Shown piece by piece: positions 26,195-37,311 of a DNA stretch of 64,000 nt. Where the stretch lies: positions 1 to 64,000 of the forward strand of contig MU623386.1 in the NCBI GenBank assembly GCA_025201765.1. The letters are read 5' to 3'. The stretch comes from Daldinia sp. FL1419. Lineage: Eukaryota; Ascomycota; Sordariomycetes; Xylariales; Hypoxylaceae. Positions within the stretch are counted from its first letter, which is position 1; each line of letters begins with the position of its first letter. The position numbers and the translations under genes were made by a program. The notes below the pieces were generated by a model. It ran no database searches. It worked only from the letters and a program-made list of their open reading frames with translations, and had not been told where the DNA came from.

Positions 26195-26242
26195 AGTAGC
26201 CTGTCTAGTAGCCCGTCTAGTAGCCCGTCTAGTAACCCGTCT
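26195..26242. repeat. 12-bp tandem repeat, 4 copies, in promoter region
   Basis: Units AGTAGCCTGTCT, AGTAGCCCGTCT, AGTAGCCCGTCT and AGTAACCCGTCT lie head to tail, ending 135 bp before the ATG of the Zn2Cys6 transcription factor. Preceding text holds looser copies of CTGTCTAAC/CCGTCTAAC (26110-26190). It could be a regulatory array or a simple minisatellite. Confidence 0.8.
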
Positions 26243-26376
26243 AGTTAACCCAGTCGGGGACTATGGAGTATACCCCACAACCCCACGAATTTCTCCAATT
26301 TCTGGGGGCTAATTATTATCCTTCTCCCTTTCAACTCACTTCCCAACGTTGCCTAGAGGGTTGTCGATGGTAAATC

Positions 26377-29300
26377 ATGGAGTATGCACCAGTCGCCATG
26401 TCTTCTACGACCGTCGAAACCGTCGAGCCCAAGCCCAAGGCTGCGGCCAAGATGCGCAAGAGGGCACCTAAGGCCTGCTTGTCTTGTAGGAGTCGTAAAG
26501 TGAGATGCGACGTTTCCCAACGCGGGAGACCGTGCATGAATTGTTATCTCGACAGTGAAACTTGCGTCGTAACTGGACGTGCGTCGAGATTGTAAGTGTT
26601 CTGTTTCTATTCTTTATGTGCCCCTGCTTATGCCGTTTAGTAGGAGAGGTCAGCGGGGTGAAAATGACAACTCTCAAGCATCGTTTCCTCCATACTCGGC
26701 AGAGGAATGTGCACACGGTCGGACTTCAGAAGATTTAGTAAATTCGCGAGCCAATGGACAATTACCGTCCTTGGGAGTTGACGGAGAGAATATTGCTCCG
26801 CCACAAGATGCATCCAATTCAACAAATCGTGCTGAAAACCAGACGACACCGGAAGTCGAGGGAGAAGGATGGATCGGGCCCGAAGCGCCACAGCAAACGA
26901 CGCAGAGCGGATTAAACGAACAACATAACAACCAAATACCAAGTCCCGTCCCCCTAATCCAAGGTATGCGATGTTCTACGCCAATGCCCCAAATTGATTT
27001 AACCAAGATTCTAGAAGCCACAGTTTTACCACTAAATACGTTCAATTCTTTTGTGACTCCGGATATACCCCTTTGGGTGGGAGATCAGCGCATCGCGGTC
27101 AATGCTGATATCACATACTCATACTATCCGTTCATAAGCATAGGGAATCTTCATAACATCATGCCGCAAGATGTCAACTATCTAGAGTCTCAAGGTTGTC
27201 TTCGGGTTCCCACGAGAGCGATTCTGGACGAGTTCGTCCAACAGTACTTTTTACACATCCATCCCATAATGCCGATCCTCAACGAGGGCGACTTTTGGGA
27301 CATGTATTGTAATCAAACTTCCTCTGAGTCGGGGGAAAAGATTACCCTCGTCTTTTTCCAAGCCCTCTTATTCGCATCCTGCAATGTAAGTCTACAGTCA
27401 CGCGACACTAATACGGCAGTGGAGGCTAACTAGAATTTAGTTTGTGTCAAAAAGCAGCATCAAAGCCCTCGGGTTTCCCAGTATTCGTACCGCAAGGGCC
27501 ACCTTCTACAGGCGTACTAAGGTAAGTGACATATCATTCAATAGCTCGGTTAATTTGTACTCATTGGGGATTAGCTCTTATTCGACTTCGATACCGAAAC
27601 CTCATTGGTTGATTTAGCACAAACAGCCCTTCTCCTTTCATTCTGGGCCACGAATTGGTCCCTTGCTTCCAAGAAGCTAAACAGCACGTGGCTAGGGATC
27701 GCCATACAAAACGCTAAGAGCTCTGACGCTCATCTCTATGCCGTAAAGCCGAATGTGTCGGCTTTAGCCGATCCAGTACAGCACAAGAAACAGAATATCC
27801 TAAAACGCCTATGGTGGTGTTGTATCATCCGCGATCGCATCTTAGCCCTTGGTGTACGAAGAAGTCTACAAATATCACGGGCACATTTCGATATTGACAG
27901 CAACACGGGTCTCGGGTACATCGACTTCGCCGACGAAGTTGATCGATCTAAAGTTTACAATTCGGAAACCAAAAGGTGTCTTGTCGAGATATTCGTCCAG
28001 CTTGGAGAGCTCTGTTCGGTCTTGACCGATCTCGTCACTTTGGTATTCCCTCTCGACGATGTACCAGGCTGGGATAGGGAACTGGGTGCAGAAGGGGCCG
28101 TGAAATTGAAAGAGTGTAAGGCTGCATTAAGAAGATGGTACAAGAGCGCAACGCTACGATTCCCAATGTTCGGCGGTGGGACTACACCGAGGATGACAAC
28201 TGCAAATAACAAGCATTACCAACACGATTCCGTGATCTTGTACACCAATCTGATGTACATGCATTACCAGTAAGTCATACTTCGGGATATTTCTGTGAGG
28301 AGACCGCTTACGCGTTAATCAAGTTCTGCCCGAGCAGCTCTATGCCATCACGAAGTCCTGCAGTTAGCCGTAGCGTGTACTTCGCCTAACCTCAGCAATA
28401 ATCTCCGAGAGTTTTCGAATATCTATGAGAATAGGCATGAACTTCAAGATGCAGCATGTAGTGTGACGGAATGTTTGAAGGAGCTCATTCAACTGCGCCT
28501 TGCGCGCTGGCTTCCAATTAGCGCGTAAGTTGCTCGCTTTATACTATCGTAGCTACCTAAAGATATTCTAACTTTTGATAGTGTCGCATGCACGGCATTG
28601 CCCTTGGTTCTTCATATTATCGACGTCAAATTGTCTTCTCAGAATAGGAATAAGACCGGCATGGTAGATTCGGATCCACAAATGGCAGCTAAGCAGCATC
28701 GGCTCAATATTCTCATCGAAGCGATGAAGACATATCAGCCTCAATACGATGGAGTCGACTATATCAGCGAAACTATACGGCACATAATCAACTTAGCCAA
28801 ACTGGACGCCCCTGCAAGTACCGGATGGTGCTTCTCGGGCCTTTCTACGGACGGCAAGCAACCGGCCCCGGCGGATTGGACCGATATACTAGCCTCTCAA
28901 CCAGGGTACTACCTACGATTAGCTATGACGATGGATTTATGTTTCAGCAAAGGTCGACTAGCAGAAGAGTCGGACTTTCCAGCAAATCTCCGAGGATTAT
29001 TCGCAGCCGATTTTAGTTCCATGAGGGCCCTCGTAACAAGTGGAAGGTCGGGTTCCGGGACAGCGCCAGCAACGCAGAACCACGGGGCGAGTTACTTTAC
29101 GCCCAACCCGACGATCAACATAATTCCAGGCACGGTACACTCGCTCTCGTCTGATGAGGAATCCAGTTCGCCCAATTCTTTCGATGGCAATAACAACAAT
29201 AACAACAACAACAACGCCCACGATTCCCACTTCGACGGCCAGCACACTGCGTTGAACCCCGCCGATATCGACATGTCTGGAGTATTCGGCAACACCCTAA

Positions 29301-29524
29301 ACATAGACCATCTAGCTAGCGAAGTCCTCGCCGCATATGGGTTGAACGCAGACGCAGGTGGCAATCTGGGAGAAGACGATTGGATCGAGCGAGCGTGGAG
29401 CGATGAGGAGATGAAAGACACGGGCGCTACGCCGCAAAACCAGGAGCACGCTGGCGGCGATAAGGAGACGGCTCGGGTACTACTCGATGCGTTGCGAGAC
29501 GATGGTGTAAGCTGCGCTGTATGA
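26377..29524 (+). CDS. Zn2Cys6 transcription factor, CTF1-like (cutinase/fatty-acid regulator family)
   Basis: Exons 26377-26591, 26641-27385, 27441-27521, 27575-28269, 28324-28524 and 28582-29524 give 959 residues. The binuclear cluster is ACLSCRSRKVRC...CMNC...C with cysteines at 34, 37, 44, 53, 56 and 63, preceded by a basic stretch. The middle region carries the fungal-specific transcription-factor domain: an EFVQQYF-HIHPIMPIL block in exon 2, FVSKSSIKALGF and RATFYRRTKLLFDFDTETSLVDLAQTALLLSFW across exons 3-4, and a CTALPLVLHIIDVKLS block at the start of exon 6. This arrangement resembles cutinase transcription factor 1 and the related FarA/FarB regulators, which act in the nucleus on lipid and cutin genes; the assignment is from memory of the family. 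The C-terminal tail has a poly-Asn run (about 29190-29216) and acidic stretches suited to activation. Acceptor choice of intron 1 (26640 or 26643) is ambiguous by one codon. Confidence 0.87.
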
Positions 29525-30455
29525 ACAAAATGACTCTTTTCGGTTGGGCTTTGGTTGCATGCGTAGGCGTTCCGGTACGGAAGTCAGTTTGGGCGTATAT
29601 CGCCGGTCTTATCGTGTTGGGAAATGGCCGAGTTTCCCTTGTATGGAGGGTAACCGGCGCGGCATTAAAAAGGCATGCTTGAGAGCGTTTGCTGCTCCGA
29701 GCGATGCCCGAACTTATACGTTATATTATGAGGTAGGTTACCCAGGTACACAATTGAAGGTTTCAATACCACAGTTTATCCTAACTATGAGAAGAGAGCT
29801 GAAACGGGATTTGAAATGAATCGTTAACAATATCGAATCTGCAAGGATCTTTAATTTGTGAACAAGTATTGACTGGAGAATCAGTTCTTATTCAACCCAT
29901 CGTGATGCTCGGTTTTCGGCAAGGATACGGCTCATCAATATACTGAAATATGAAACAATCAATATATCTTTGTCGTACGATGGTGTGAGGGTGTCTCTTT
30001 GGTTATGGAGATTTAGTAGTTAATAGTTTCCTTAACAAATGAATCATGTTTTAGAGAACACAATATAAACGAAGAACTGAGTCTTGTACCATTAAATTGA
30101 TGTTGGAAATCTGAACTCTGTATCACAATTCGTTTATGGCGACGATGACCTCGAAAACTCCCCAGTTGAATACCAAATGCTAAATCGTCTCGTAAATAAA
30201 AAAAGACGTTCAAGAATGCGTAGCCGGTGCGGGCCGGGTTTGCATATATCATAGCTATCTCGTACCCCTCACAATGAAAACGGAAGACCGATAAGATGGA
30301 ACAGTCATATGTAATTGTCATAGGTTAATTGGGAACCTATCTAGGTAGGTTAGGTAGGTAGTTAATCTATCGAGTATAAGTCTCAACTTGCACGACCCAA
30401 GTAAACTCGCCTTTAATTTATTTTTAAAGTATTTGGTGCCCAGATAAGCTTCATC
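29525..30455. other. Intergenic region, no gene recognised
   Basis: It lies between the transcription factor stop and the agmatinase start. Short frames on both strands (29544-29819 +, 30013-30321 -) lack domains. A CCTATCTAGGTAGGTTAGGTAGGT motif cluster (30336-30361) lies about 100 bp before the agmatinase gene, in its probable promoter. Confidence 0.5.
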
Positions 30456-32080
30456 ATGCATATTAGTTATTACTGTGCGTTATTATCTGGCGGCACTAGC
30501 TTCGCAGCATGGCGTTTCCCGCAACAGCCCATGCGTACGCCTGGTTATGGGTCTCTTACGGGCGTGGACGATGATGTGGATATTGTAACGGGAAGCCAGT
30601 TTAACGGGTTGACGACATACGCGAACGTGCCGTATCTAAATTGCATGTCCGATGCCGAGGCTGGCGAGGGCGGGAAATACGATATTGCAATATTAGGCGC
30701 ACCGTTTGATACTGTAAGTACCTATCCTTGCTCCCGCGAGACGATCGGGTGTTGATATTGAGTAGGGGGTCACAGCTAGACCCGGGGCTCGCTACGGCCC
30801 GAAGGGTATCAGAGACGGAAGCGGGCGGATATATGCAGACGCCGCGTGGAGCGTATATACCGGTACACCCAGAGTTTTCATCTCGTTCCGAACTATATTA
30901 TAGGTTAGGTACCTACTAACGAACATCGTAGGAAGAAACCCCTTAAAGTCGTGGGCGAAAATTGTTGATTGCGGCGATGCGCCGCTGCCGTGGTTGGACA
31001 ACAACGTCGCTCTGGCGAAACTAGACAAGGCTCATAAGGTTATTCTAAATCCCACATATTCTAATGATCTCTAGATACGTAGAGGCTTATTTAAAATTCA
31101 ACAGGTTGTATCCGGGAGGAAAACTTCCAACGAAAGCTACTCCACGCTTCCGAGGATAATAACATTGGGTGGTGACCATACCACAACCCTATCAGCGCTG
31201 AGGTCGACGTACGAACGATGGGGACAAGTCTCCGTAATCCACTTTGATAGCCACATAGGTTAGTAAACTCTTGGATCGTTAAAACCGCCGAGCTAATTTC
31301 ATAATAGATACGTGGGATCCTGCTGTGCTCGGTGAGTTATAAAACAGTAAAGCTATCATATAAACGGGGGCTGATGTTATGATATCCTAGGAGGTGGAAT
31401 CTCAGACTATGCGTGAGTTTTAAATGCATCTACAACATAATTTATCATACTAGTTTGACATCTAATACCTTGATGTAAAGAGGCTTAAATCACGGAACAT
31501 TTCTGCATATTGCGCACGAAGAGGTAACGCTGTATGTTTTCTATTGGTATATCCCAAGATACTGACAACGCTAGCAGGGACTCATCCGTAACACTTCGGT
31601 ACACGCCGGGATACGGGCACCTCTAGCACGCAGAAAAGGCGACATGAGGAATGACGTCCGCTGCGGATTCTCTACCGTCAGAGCCCGCGACATAGACAAG
31701 ATCGGTACTGCGGGCGTGATTTCGCAGATCAAGGATCGGGTAGGAGACTCAAAGGTCTATATTAGCGTAGATATCGACGTTCTAGATCCAGCATTCGCGC
31801 CTGGTAAGTAATGATCAAGCCAAATTTTATGGTCTATAGATTAGGTTGTCGATACTAATTGGCGTGAATCATAGCGACAGGAACACCCGAGCCCGGTGGC
31901 TGGTCATCGAGAGAACTTCTCACAATTATTGACGGGCTAAACGGCCTCAATATCATCGGCGGTGATGTCGTAGAGGTGGCGCCGATTTACGATACCGCTG
32001 GGCAGACAACAGCTTTAGCCGCCGCCGAGGTCGTCTTGTCTCTGATCGGACTCATGGTCGAGAATCCCGTAAAGCCGTAG
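30456..32080 (+). CDS. Agmatinase / arginase-family ureohydrolase
   Basis: Nine exons (30456-30713, 30766-30862, 30932-31038, 31105-31258, 31308-31331, 31391-31412, 31481-31523, 31578-31803, 31875-32080) join to 378 residues. The enzyme would hydrolyse agmatine or a related guanidino substrate, releasing urea, with a binuclear Mn centre. The metal-binding motifs are complete: LGGDHTTTLSAL, HFDSHIDTWD (split over an intron), and SVDIDVLDPAFAPATGTPEPGGW; GVTARPGARYGPKGIR and the C-terminal DVVEVAPIYD also fit the family. Exons 5 and 6 are only 24 and 22 bp. Intron 3 (31039-31104) starts with GTTATT, a poor donor, but protein continuity requires it. The N-terminus (about 20 hydrophobic residues before FPQQP) may be a weak signal sequence. 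Substrate specificity cannot be told from the sequence. Confidence 0.88.
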
Positions 32081-32359
32081 TTATAGATCTTATCACTGCT
32101 GCTCGGGTCTAGTGACATTTCAAACCTGAGTTTGCATTGGAAACCCGTAGCAGTATATCTACAGAAATACACCGAGAAAAAAAAAGGAGATAATGTATGC
32201 TACCATCTAGTTGAGAGGAAGAAATCCTATAATAAAGGGATCGACACGATCCGACCCATACACCACATTATAACAAGCCACTCGATGCGCCACGGTAGAA
32301 TATGTTATGCTGTAGGCGGCCAGGGCTTGCTCTTTTGTACAGAGGGGCCAGCTCTCGCC

Positions 32360-33458
32360 TTACACCCGGTCTAATTTCCGTCGGATATTTCGTGTCCGCT
32401 TCATCAGCTTCTTATACTTCTTCTTCTTCATCTTCAGTTTTCTTTGCCTGCGGACGCTGATAGCGTGCATATCAGGGGCCTGGCCGCGTACCTCCTCTCG
32501 CCACCGAATCTGGCGGAGGGCCATGCGCTCGAGGAACGATCTAGGTGCAGGTGGTTCCTCCACAACTTTAGGACTATGCGCCACAATTCGAATCTGGCCG
32601 TTCTCGTCCGTAGTCTCCTCAAGCGTGAACATAGCCTTATAGACACGGTGTTGCGGTGCATCCTCCACTTCTTCGTGAGCGCCCTCCAATTCGACAGTAG
32701 CCTCGATTTGAGGTAGAGGAGGAGGTCTGAATGGTAGGAATTGGCCGGACATGGCATTGAGCTGGACGTAAACGCTCGATTCGGTGCCATCGGGATGTTT
32801 GAGATCGATTTTATGCGTCGGTTCGCCGTTATGATCCGTGATAGTTTCGCCACTCTGCTGGGCATCCAAGTCTAGGTTCTGCATGGGCTGTTCAAGCTCG
32901 TCGACTGTCCTAGATAACGTAGACATGACGTCGTTGTATTTCTTATTCTTCGTGCGAGGGGCGAAGATTTGCGCAAACGCATCCTCGGTGATAGTCTTAG
33001 GGAAACTATGCGTTACGGACATAGGTCGATGCAGAGAGAAGAACGTCGATAAGGCGAGAGCTATTCATCAGGGGATTATTAGACACGAGACCTATTGAAA
33101 TGGGGATTTTGCTTGACGTGTACAAACCTTCCTGGGGTACATGTTGTGTGCTGGGCACACTAGGGAGTTTTTGCTGAATATCTGTCCATTCTTTACTCTT
33201 GCGCCTTCGCTTCTCTCCGCCTTGTTTTGAGGATTGCGAAGGCGAAGCAGTAACCTGGCCGTCAGGAATTCCCTTGGGAGAATCGTTGGGACTCGAAGGT
33301 TTTGAGGAAGAGTAGCGTCTTCGCTGCTGACCCCTCGCGTTGCAAGAAAGGGTGAGGGCGGCTGCTGGTGTTCGAGCGCTCGAAGGGGCCAAGTTAGATA
33401 ATAGTGATGATTGAGGTGCGGCGGAGACCACACGCCGCACCGAAGAGGGCAACATCAT
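32360..33458 (-). CDS. cox24: Mitochondrial small-subunit ribosomal protein mS38 (Cox24/QRI5 family)
   Basis: Exons 33458-33128 and 33060-32360 give 343 residues; the 67-bp intron joins VPQE to ALSTFFSLHRPMSVTHSFP. The C-terminal stretch SVRRQRKLKMKKKKYKKLMKR...RRKL is the very basic signature shared by yeast Cox24, animal AURKAIP1 and other mS38 proteins, which bind the mitoribosomal small subunit and affect COX1 expression. The N-terminus (LPSSVRRVVSAAPQSSLLSNLAPSSARTP, later QQRRRYSS) is Arg/Ser-rich and acid-free, as expected of a mitochondrial presequence. Two adjacent ATGs (33458 and 33455) are possible starts. It is convergent with the agmatinase gene, 279 bp apart. Confidence 0.88.
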
Positions 33459-33871
33459 GCCCGAGTTATTCGGTGGGAAGAGATATAAAACAAAATGTGA
33501 GTTGGAGATATCCCAAGGCGGGATGGGATGATGGTGAAGATTGAAAGAGGTTGAAGAACTTCGGAGGATTAGCATTCAGCATTTAGCATGCGATCGACAA
33601 GGTCACACTTGCAAAACCTGGTCATGCTCCATTGCGGCTGCAAGGCTCCGAAAAGTCGCCTAGGTTAGCGCTAAGGAGAGTCTTGGCAAATCTTTAGGGA
33701 GCTGTGGCAGAGGCGTGTGTAATGTAAGTGTGGCTGATGAATTTCAGACACACTTAGCAGGTACCTAGGTACTTACCTACCTACTAATATATTACAATGT
33801 ATAATCTTTGTTTCCTCCCGCAATCATCTTTCTCGCTACGCTTGTACATAGTAGAACTATTCTCTATTCCC
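33459..33871. other. Divergent intergenic region
   Basis: This is the probable promoter of mS38 on the left. A GTACCTAGGTACTTACCTACCTACT motif cluster lies at 33761-33784. No RNA gene or ORF is recognised. Confidence 0.4.
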
Positions 33872-35488
33872 ATGCCTCCTTTCAATCTACCCGAACCATA
33901 AAAAGAAATCCACGGAATACCTAGCACCCATGTAAAGTCTTCTCAGTATGGCATGTTCTGGTTGGAATATCTCCTAAACAGCGGAGCCAATGCCGCGGCT
34001 AGAGATTTCACCGACCACGAGGCTACACCCATCATGACCGCGGCCTACAATGGCATCGAGTCGGCTGTGGATTTACTTATACGACACGGCGCGGATGTCA
34101 ATGAGATGGATGAACGGCGCTTCACTGCCCTACATGCGGCCTGCGTGCATCGTAAACCCGAAATTGTCACAGATCTCATTGATAACGGGGCGAAGGTCGA
34201 TGCCACTAACGTAAGAGGTGAATCGCCTCTTCATTTTATACTCTGCACTGTCACCATGAAGCAATGTTCCAATCATCTAAAGACAACCGAAATTATTCTC
34301 AACTTTGGAGCAGATCCGATGCTTGAAGCCAAATTTGCCGAAAAGACCGAGACAGCTCTGGAAATTGCATTTAACATGCCACACGAAGATGTTTTAGAAT
34401 TGATAATTTCAAAATGCCATCCACGGTTAACCACTAAACAGACTTGGCGTTTATTTGTCAATTTGGCTAGGGCACCGAAACTCCCTCGCCTAAAGCTTCT
34501 TCTGATGCTCGACACGCAAAACCTAATTCTTCAAAGTTATCATCTTCTGTTAAAGCTTTTAAAAGGTAACGGAAATACGAGTAAACCGGCACTTCTACTG
34601 CTTTCAAAGGGCGCGTTGTGTGATGGACTGTCGGTCTTCTGGACTGCATCTTATCAGAAAGGCACTCGTTTACTACGGAAAACTTTGCTGCGCGGTATTA
34701 ACCCTAACGTCATTCTTAAACCAGATAACCAATACCCGCTTCTCCTCGAAGCGCTCAGGATAGATTATGTTCTGCAGAGAAGGAAATACCTGAAGCTCCT
34801 GATGGAATATGGAACCGATATCACTAAGAGCGTGTACTCCACCAGATCCATGCCAATTTTCATAGATATCATCTCTCACTCTTACCTCTAGAATACTGAA
34901 AGCGCTCTAGATGTCCTATTCGAACCCGAATTATTCTAGCGAGTGTCCGAAACTCAACAAATTTCCTTGTTGACCTCTGCATGTTACCTAACACACGTAA
35001 AAGTTCTGCGGAAGCCGCTCGACTCCGCTACCGAGAATGTGATCAGCACATTTGTTCGGCGGCATATACACTTATATACGGCGGCGTCCCTTATAACTCG
35101 GCTTCTAGACGTGTCCGAGTACTCCCTACCCCTCTAAAACAAGCTGACAATAGAGCATTTTGACATTATGATACACAGACTAAATATATTCATCGAATGC
35201 GCCGGGTTTTGGGATTCGGGATCTCTTAATATATCAGCACGAGCTCTAGGTGCTATCGAGTGTCTCATGGCTGTGACACGCAACGGCACACCGGGAAGTA
35301 AAGGTGCCTCCTTCTACACAAAGAGAATCCGGACCACCGAGGTTTAATTCCGGGAGTCCGAGCCTTCTAATCGTCCCGCGGCAAAAACTAGTCGAGTATC
35401 CCCAGGCGAATATCAAAATATCCCATCTTGGTTTAACCCTACGTCCTACGTTAGACATGCAATAGGAAACGTATGCTCCGTAGATTAA
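33872..35488 (+). pseudogene. Ankyrin-repeat protein pseudogene with five in-frame stops
   Basis: One frame runs 539 codons from ATG 33872 to TAA 35486-35488 without a frameshift but with stops at 33899 (TAA), 34889 (TAG), 34937 (TAG), 35135 (TAA) and 35345 (TAA). The longest open part (33953-34891, 312 codons) has ankyrin-type repeats: LLNSGANAAARDFTDHEATPIMTAAYNG, SAVDLLIRHGADVNEMDERRFTALHAAC and IVTDLIDNGAKVDATNVRGESPLHF. The sequence between later stops still looks protein-like (for example HRLNIFIECAGFWDSGSLNIS after 35135). Each stop could come from CAA or CAG by one C to T change at CpA. I therefore regard it as an inactivated gene. An expressed truncated 312-residue ankyrin protein, or an unusual spliced gene, is the alternative. 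Confidence 0.65.
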
Positions 35489-35935
35489 TTTCTCATTGCG
35501 CTTATCGTTCTCTTAGAGTTTGATATACTTGGTTAGCGATATATATCAATACACCCTATGCTTATTACTAGGTATAGATGAGTCTTTGATAAGAACTCTA
35601 GCGTATTCCTATGTTCTACCATTGAAAGTTTATTAGGAGATCTGCCGGTATACCTCAAGGGTTAAATAAATCAATTAGCCAACCTGAATGCGACATAGGA
35701 AGTGCAAAGTATCATACTCCACGCCCGATTCGTTGGGTTATTCCTCAACCCCCGCTTACCTCCTCTCCACAGTAACGAATCGCCCCGCGATAAAAGGACA
35801 TCCGAGGTTATGTTGACGGTTAGTCTATAGTAGCGGTTGACAGTGGGTGGTTTTAGTCATGTTGGCTTCAAGGGAAGTTATCAACATTCATCACGATTGG
35901 ATATATAGAAATAGTGTCACGCAGGAAAGAACAGG
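35489..35935. other. Intergenic region, nothing recognised
   Basis: No ORF, RNA gene or repeat is seen here. The 3' half is the likely promoter of the dehydrogenase gene starting at 35936. Confidence 0.4.
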
Positions 35936-37311
35936 ATGGTAGCCCGTCATATCAAAACAGCCGGCCTCGTGGCAAATACCGCGATTAACCAAAAGGTGTC
36001 AGATATCGTGAAGAGTGTGATAGATGACATCAAAGCTAATGGTGATAGAGCTGTGAGGTTGTATTCCGAAAGGTTCGATAACTGGTCACCCCCATCTTTT
36101 AGATTGACAGAGAGGGAAATTCAAGAATGCATATCTAAAGTACCTACCCAAACTATAATAGACATAAAAGAGGCACAGAAGAATGTTCGGAGATTCGCTG
36201 AAGCTCAAAGAGCAAGCATTCAAGACTTCGAGATCGAGATCCAGCCGGGAGTATTCCTCGGACAGAGAAATAACCCTATTAGCACAGCCGGCGCTTACAT
36301 ACCAGGGGGACGTTACCCTCTGCTCGCATCTGCTCATATGACAATATTGACTGCGAAGGTCGCAGGCGTTAAGCATGTTATTGCTTGCACGCCACCTATT
36401 CAGGGCAAGATTCCTAATGCTACTGTTGCAGCAGCACATTTCGCCGGTGCGGACGAGATCTTCTTGCTTGGGGGGACGCAGGCTATCGCTGCCATGGCTC
36501 TAGGTACAGAATCAATAAAAAAGGTGGATTTCATCGCTGGTCCAGGCAATCCCTTTGTTGCTGAGGCTAAACGCCAATTATTTGGAGAAATCGGCATAGA
36601 TCTCTTAGCAGGACCGACTGAAGTTCTTGTTGTGGCTGACGAACATGCGGACCCCTTTACGGTTGCGACGGACTTGCTCTCTCAGGCTGAGCACGGGCCG
36701 GATTCACCAGCGATATTAATAACGACTTCAGAGACGGTCGGTCAGCAGACAATTAGATTTGTAGATCAGATACTCAAAGACATGCCGACAGCGGGACTCG
36801 CGGGAACTTCGTGGCGAGACTACGGTGAAGTGGTGGTAGTGGACAGCCTAGACGAAGCATACGAACTTGCGGATGTGTATTCAAGCGAGCATGTGCAAAT
36901 CTTAACACAGAATCCTAGGGAAGCGTTGGAGAAGATGAGGAATTACGGTTCCCTGTTTCTCGGAGAAAAGACTTGTGTATCCTACGGTGACAAGGTAGGC
37001 GATTTTTATTTCCCCCCATTAAGAATGTCTACAGTAGAACGTCGCTAAGACCCCTGCAGTGTATTGGAACAAACCACGTATTGCCTACACGAAAGGCTGG
37101 AAGATATACCGGTGGGTTGTGGGTTGGCAAGTACCTGAAAACACAAACGTACCAAGAAGTAAGAGACGAAAAAGCGAGTGGTGAGATAGGACGACTGTGC
37201 GCGCGATGCTCGAGGGCGGAGAATTTCGAAGGGCATGCTAGGTCTGGAGATTTGAGAGCACATAAGTACCTTCAAGATACGTATTCTTGGATCGACGAGG
37301 CAAGGAAATAG
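35936..37311 (+). CDS. Histidinol-dehydrogenase-family NAD-dependent dehydrogenase (HpsN-like branch)
   Basis: Exons 35936-36994 and 37060-37311 give 436 residues, normal for the family. The 65-bp intron splits SYGDK from CIGTNHVLPT. Family residues are visible: GPGNPFVAEAKRQLFG (NAD region), LLAGPTEVLVVAD, LLSQAEHGPDSPA (Q and H metal ligands), SSEHVQI (catalytic Glu-His) and NFEGHARSGD (last His ligand). Fungi make histidine with a trifunctional His4-type protein, so this stand-alone enzyme is probably not biosynthetic. The TGGLWVGKYLKTQTYQEV segment matches, from memory, the HpsN/sulfopropanediol dehydrogenase-like branch better than canonical HisD. Function is likely oxidation of a small polyol or amino alcohol, probably cytosolic. 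Neighbours give no pathway. Bacterial origin by old transfer is possible. Confidence 0.85.

Larger units (their letters stand above)
24733..26376. other. Intergenic region rich in AGGTAGG/CCTACCT motifs and short repeats
   Basis: There is no convincing gene; the 81-codon frame at 25852-26097 has no domain or splice support. It contains several CTACCTAGGTAG-type palindromic motifs (24791-24804, 24831-24840, 24991-25016, 25311-25323), an 18-bp palindrome at 25531-25548 and a 12-bp tandem repeat at 26195-26242 within 200 bp of the next start codon. The 3' end probably includes the promoter of the Zn2Cys6 gene. Confidence 0.6.
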
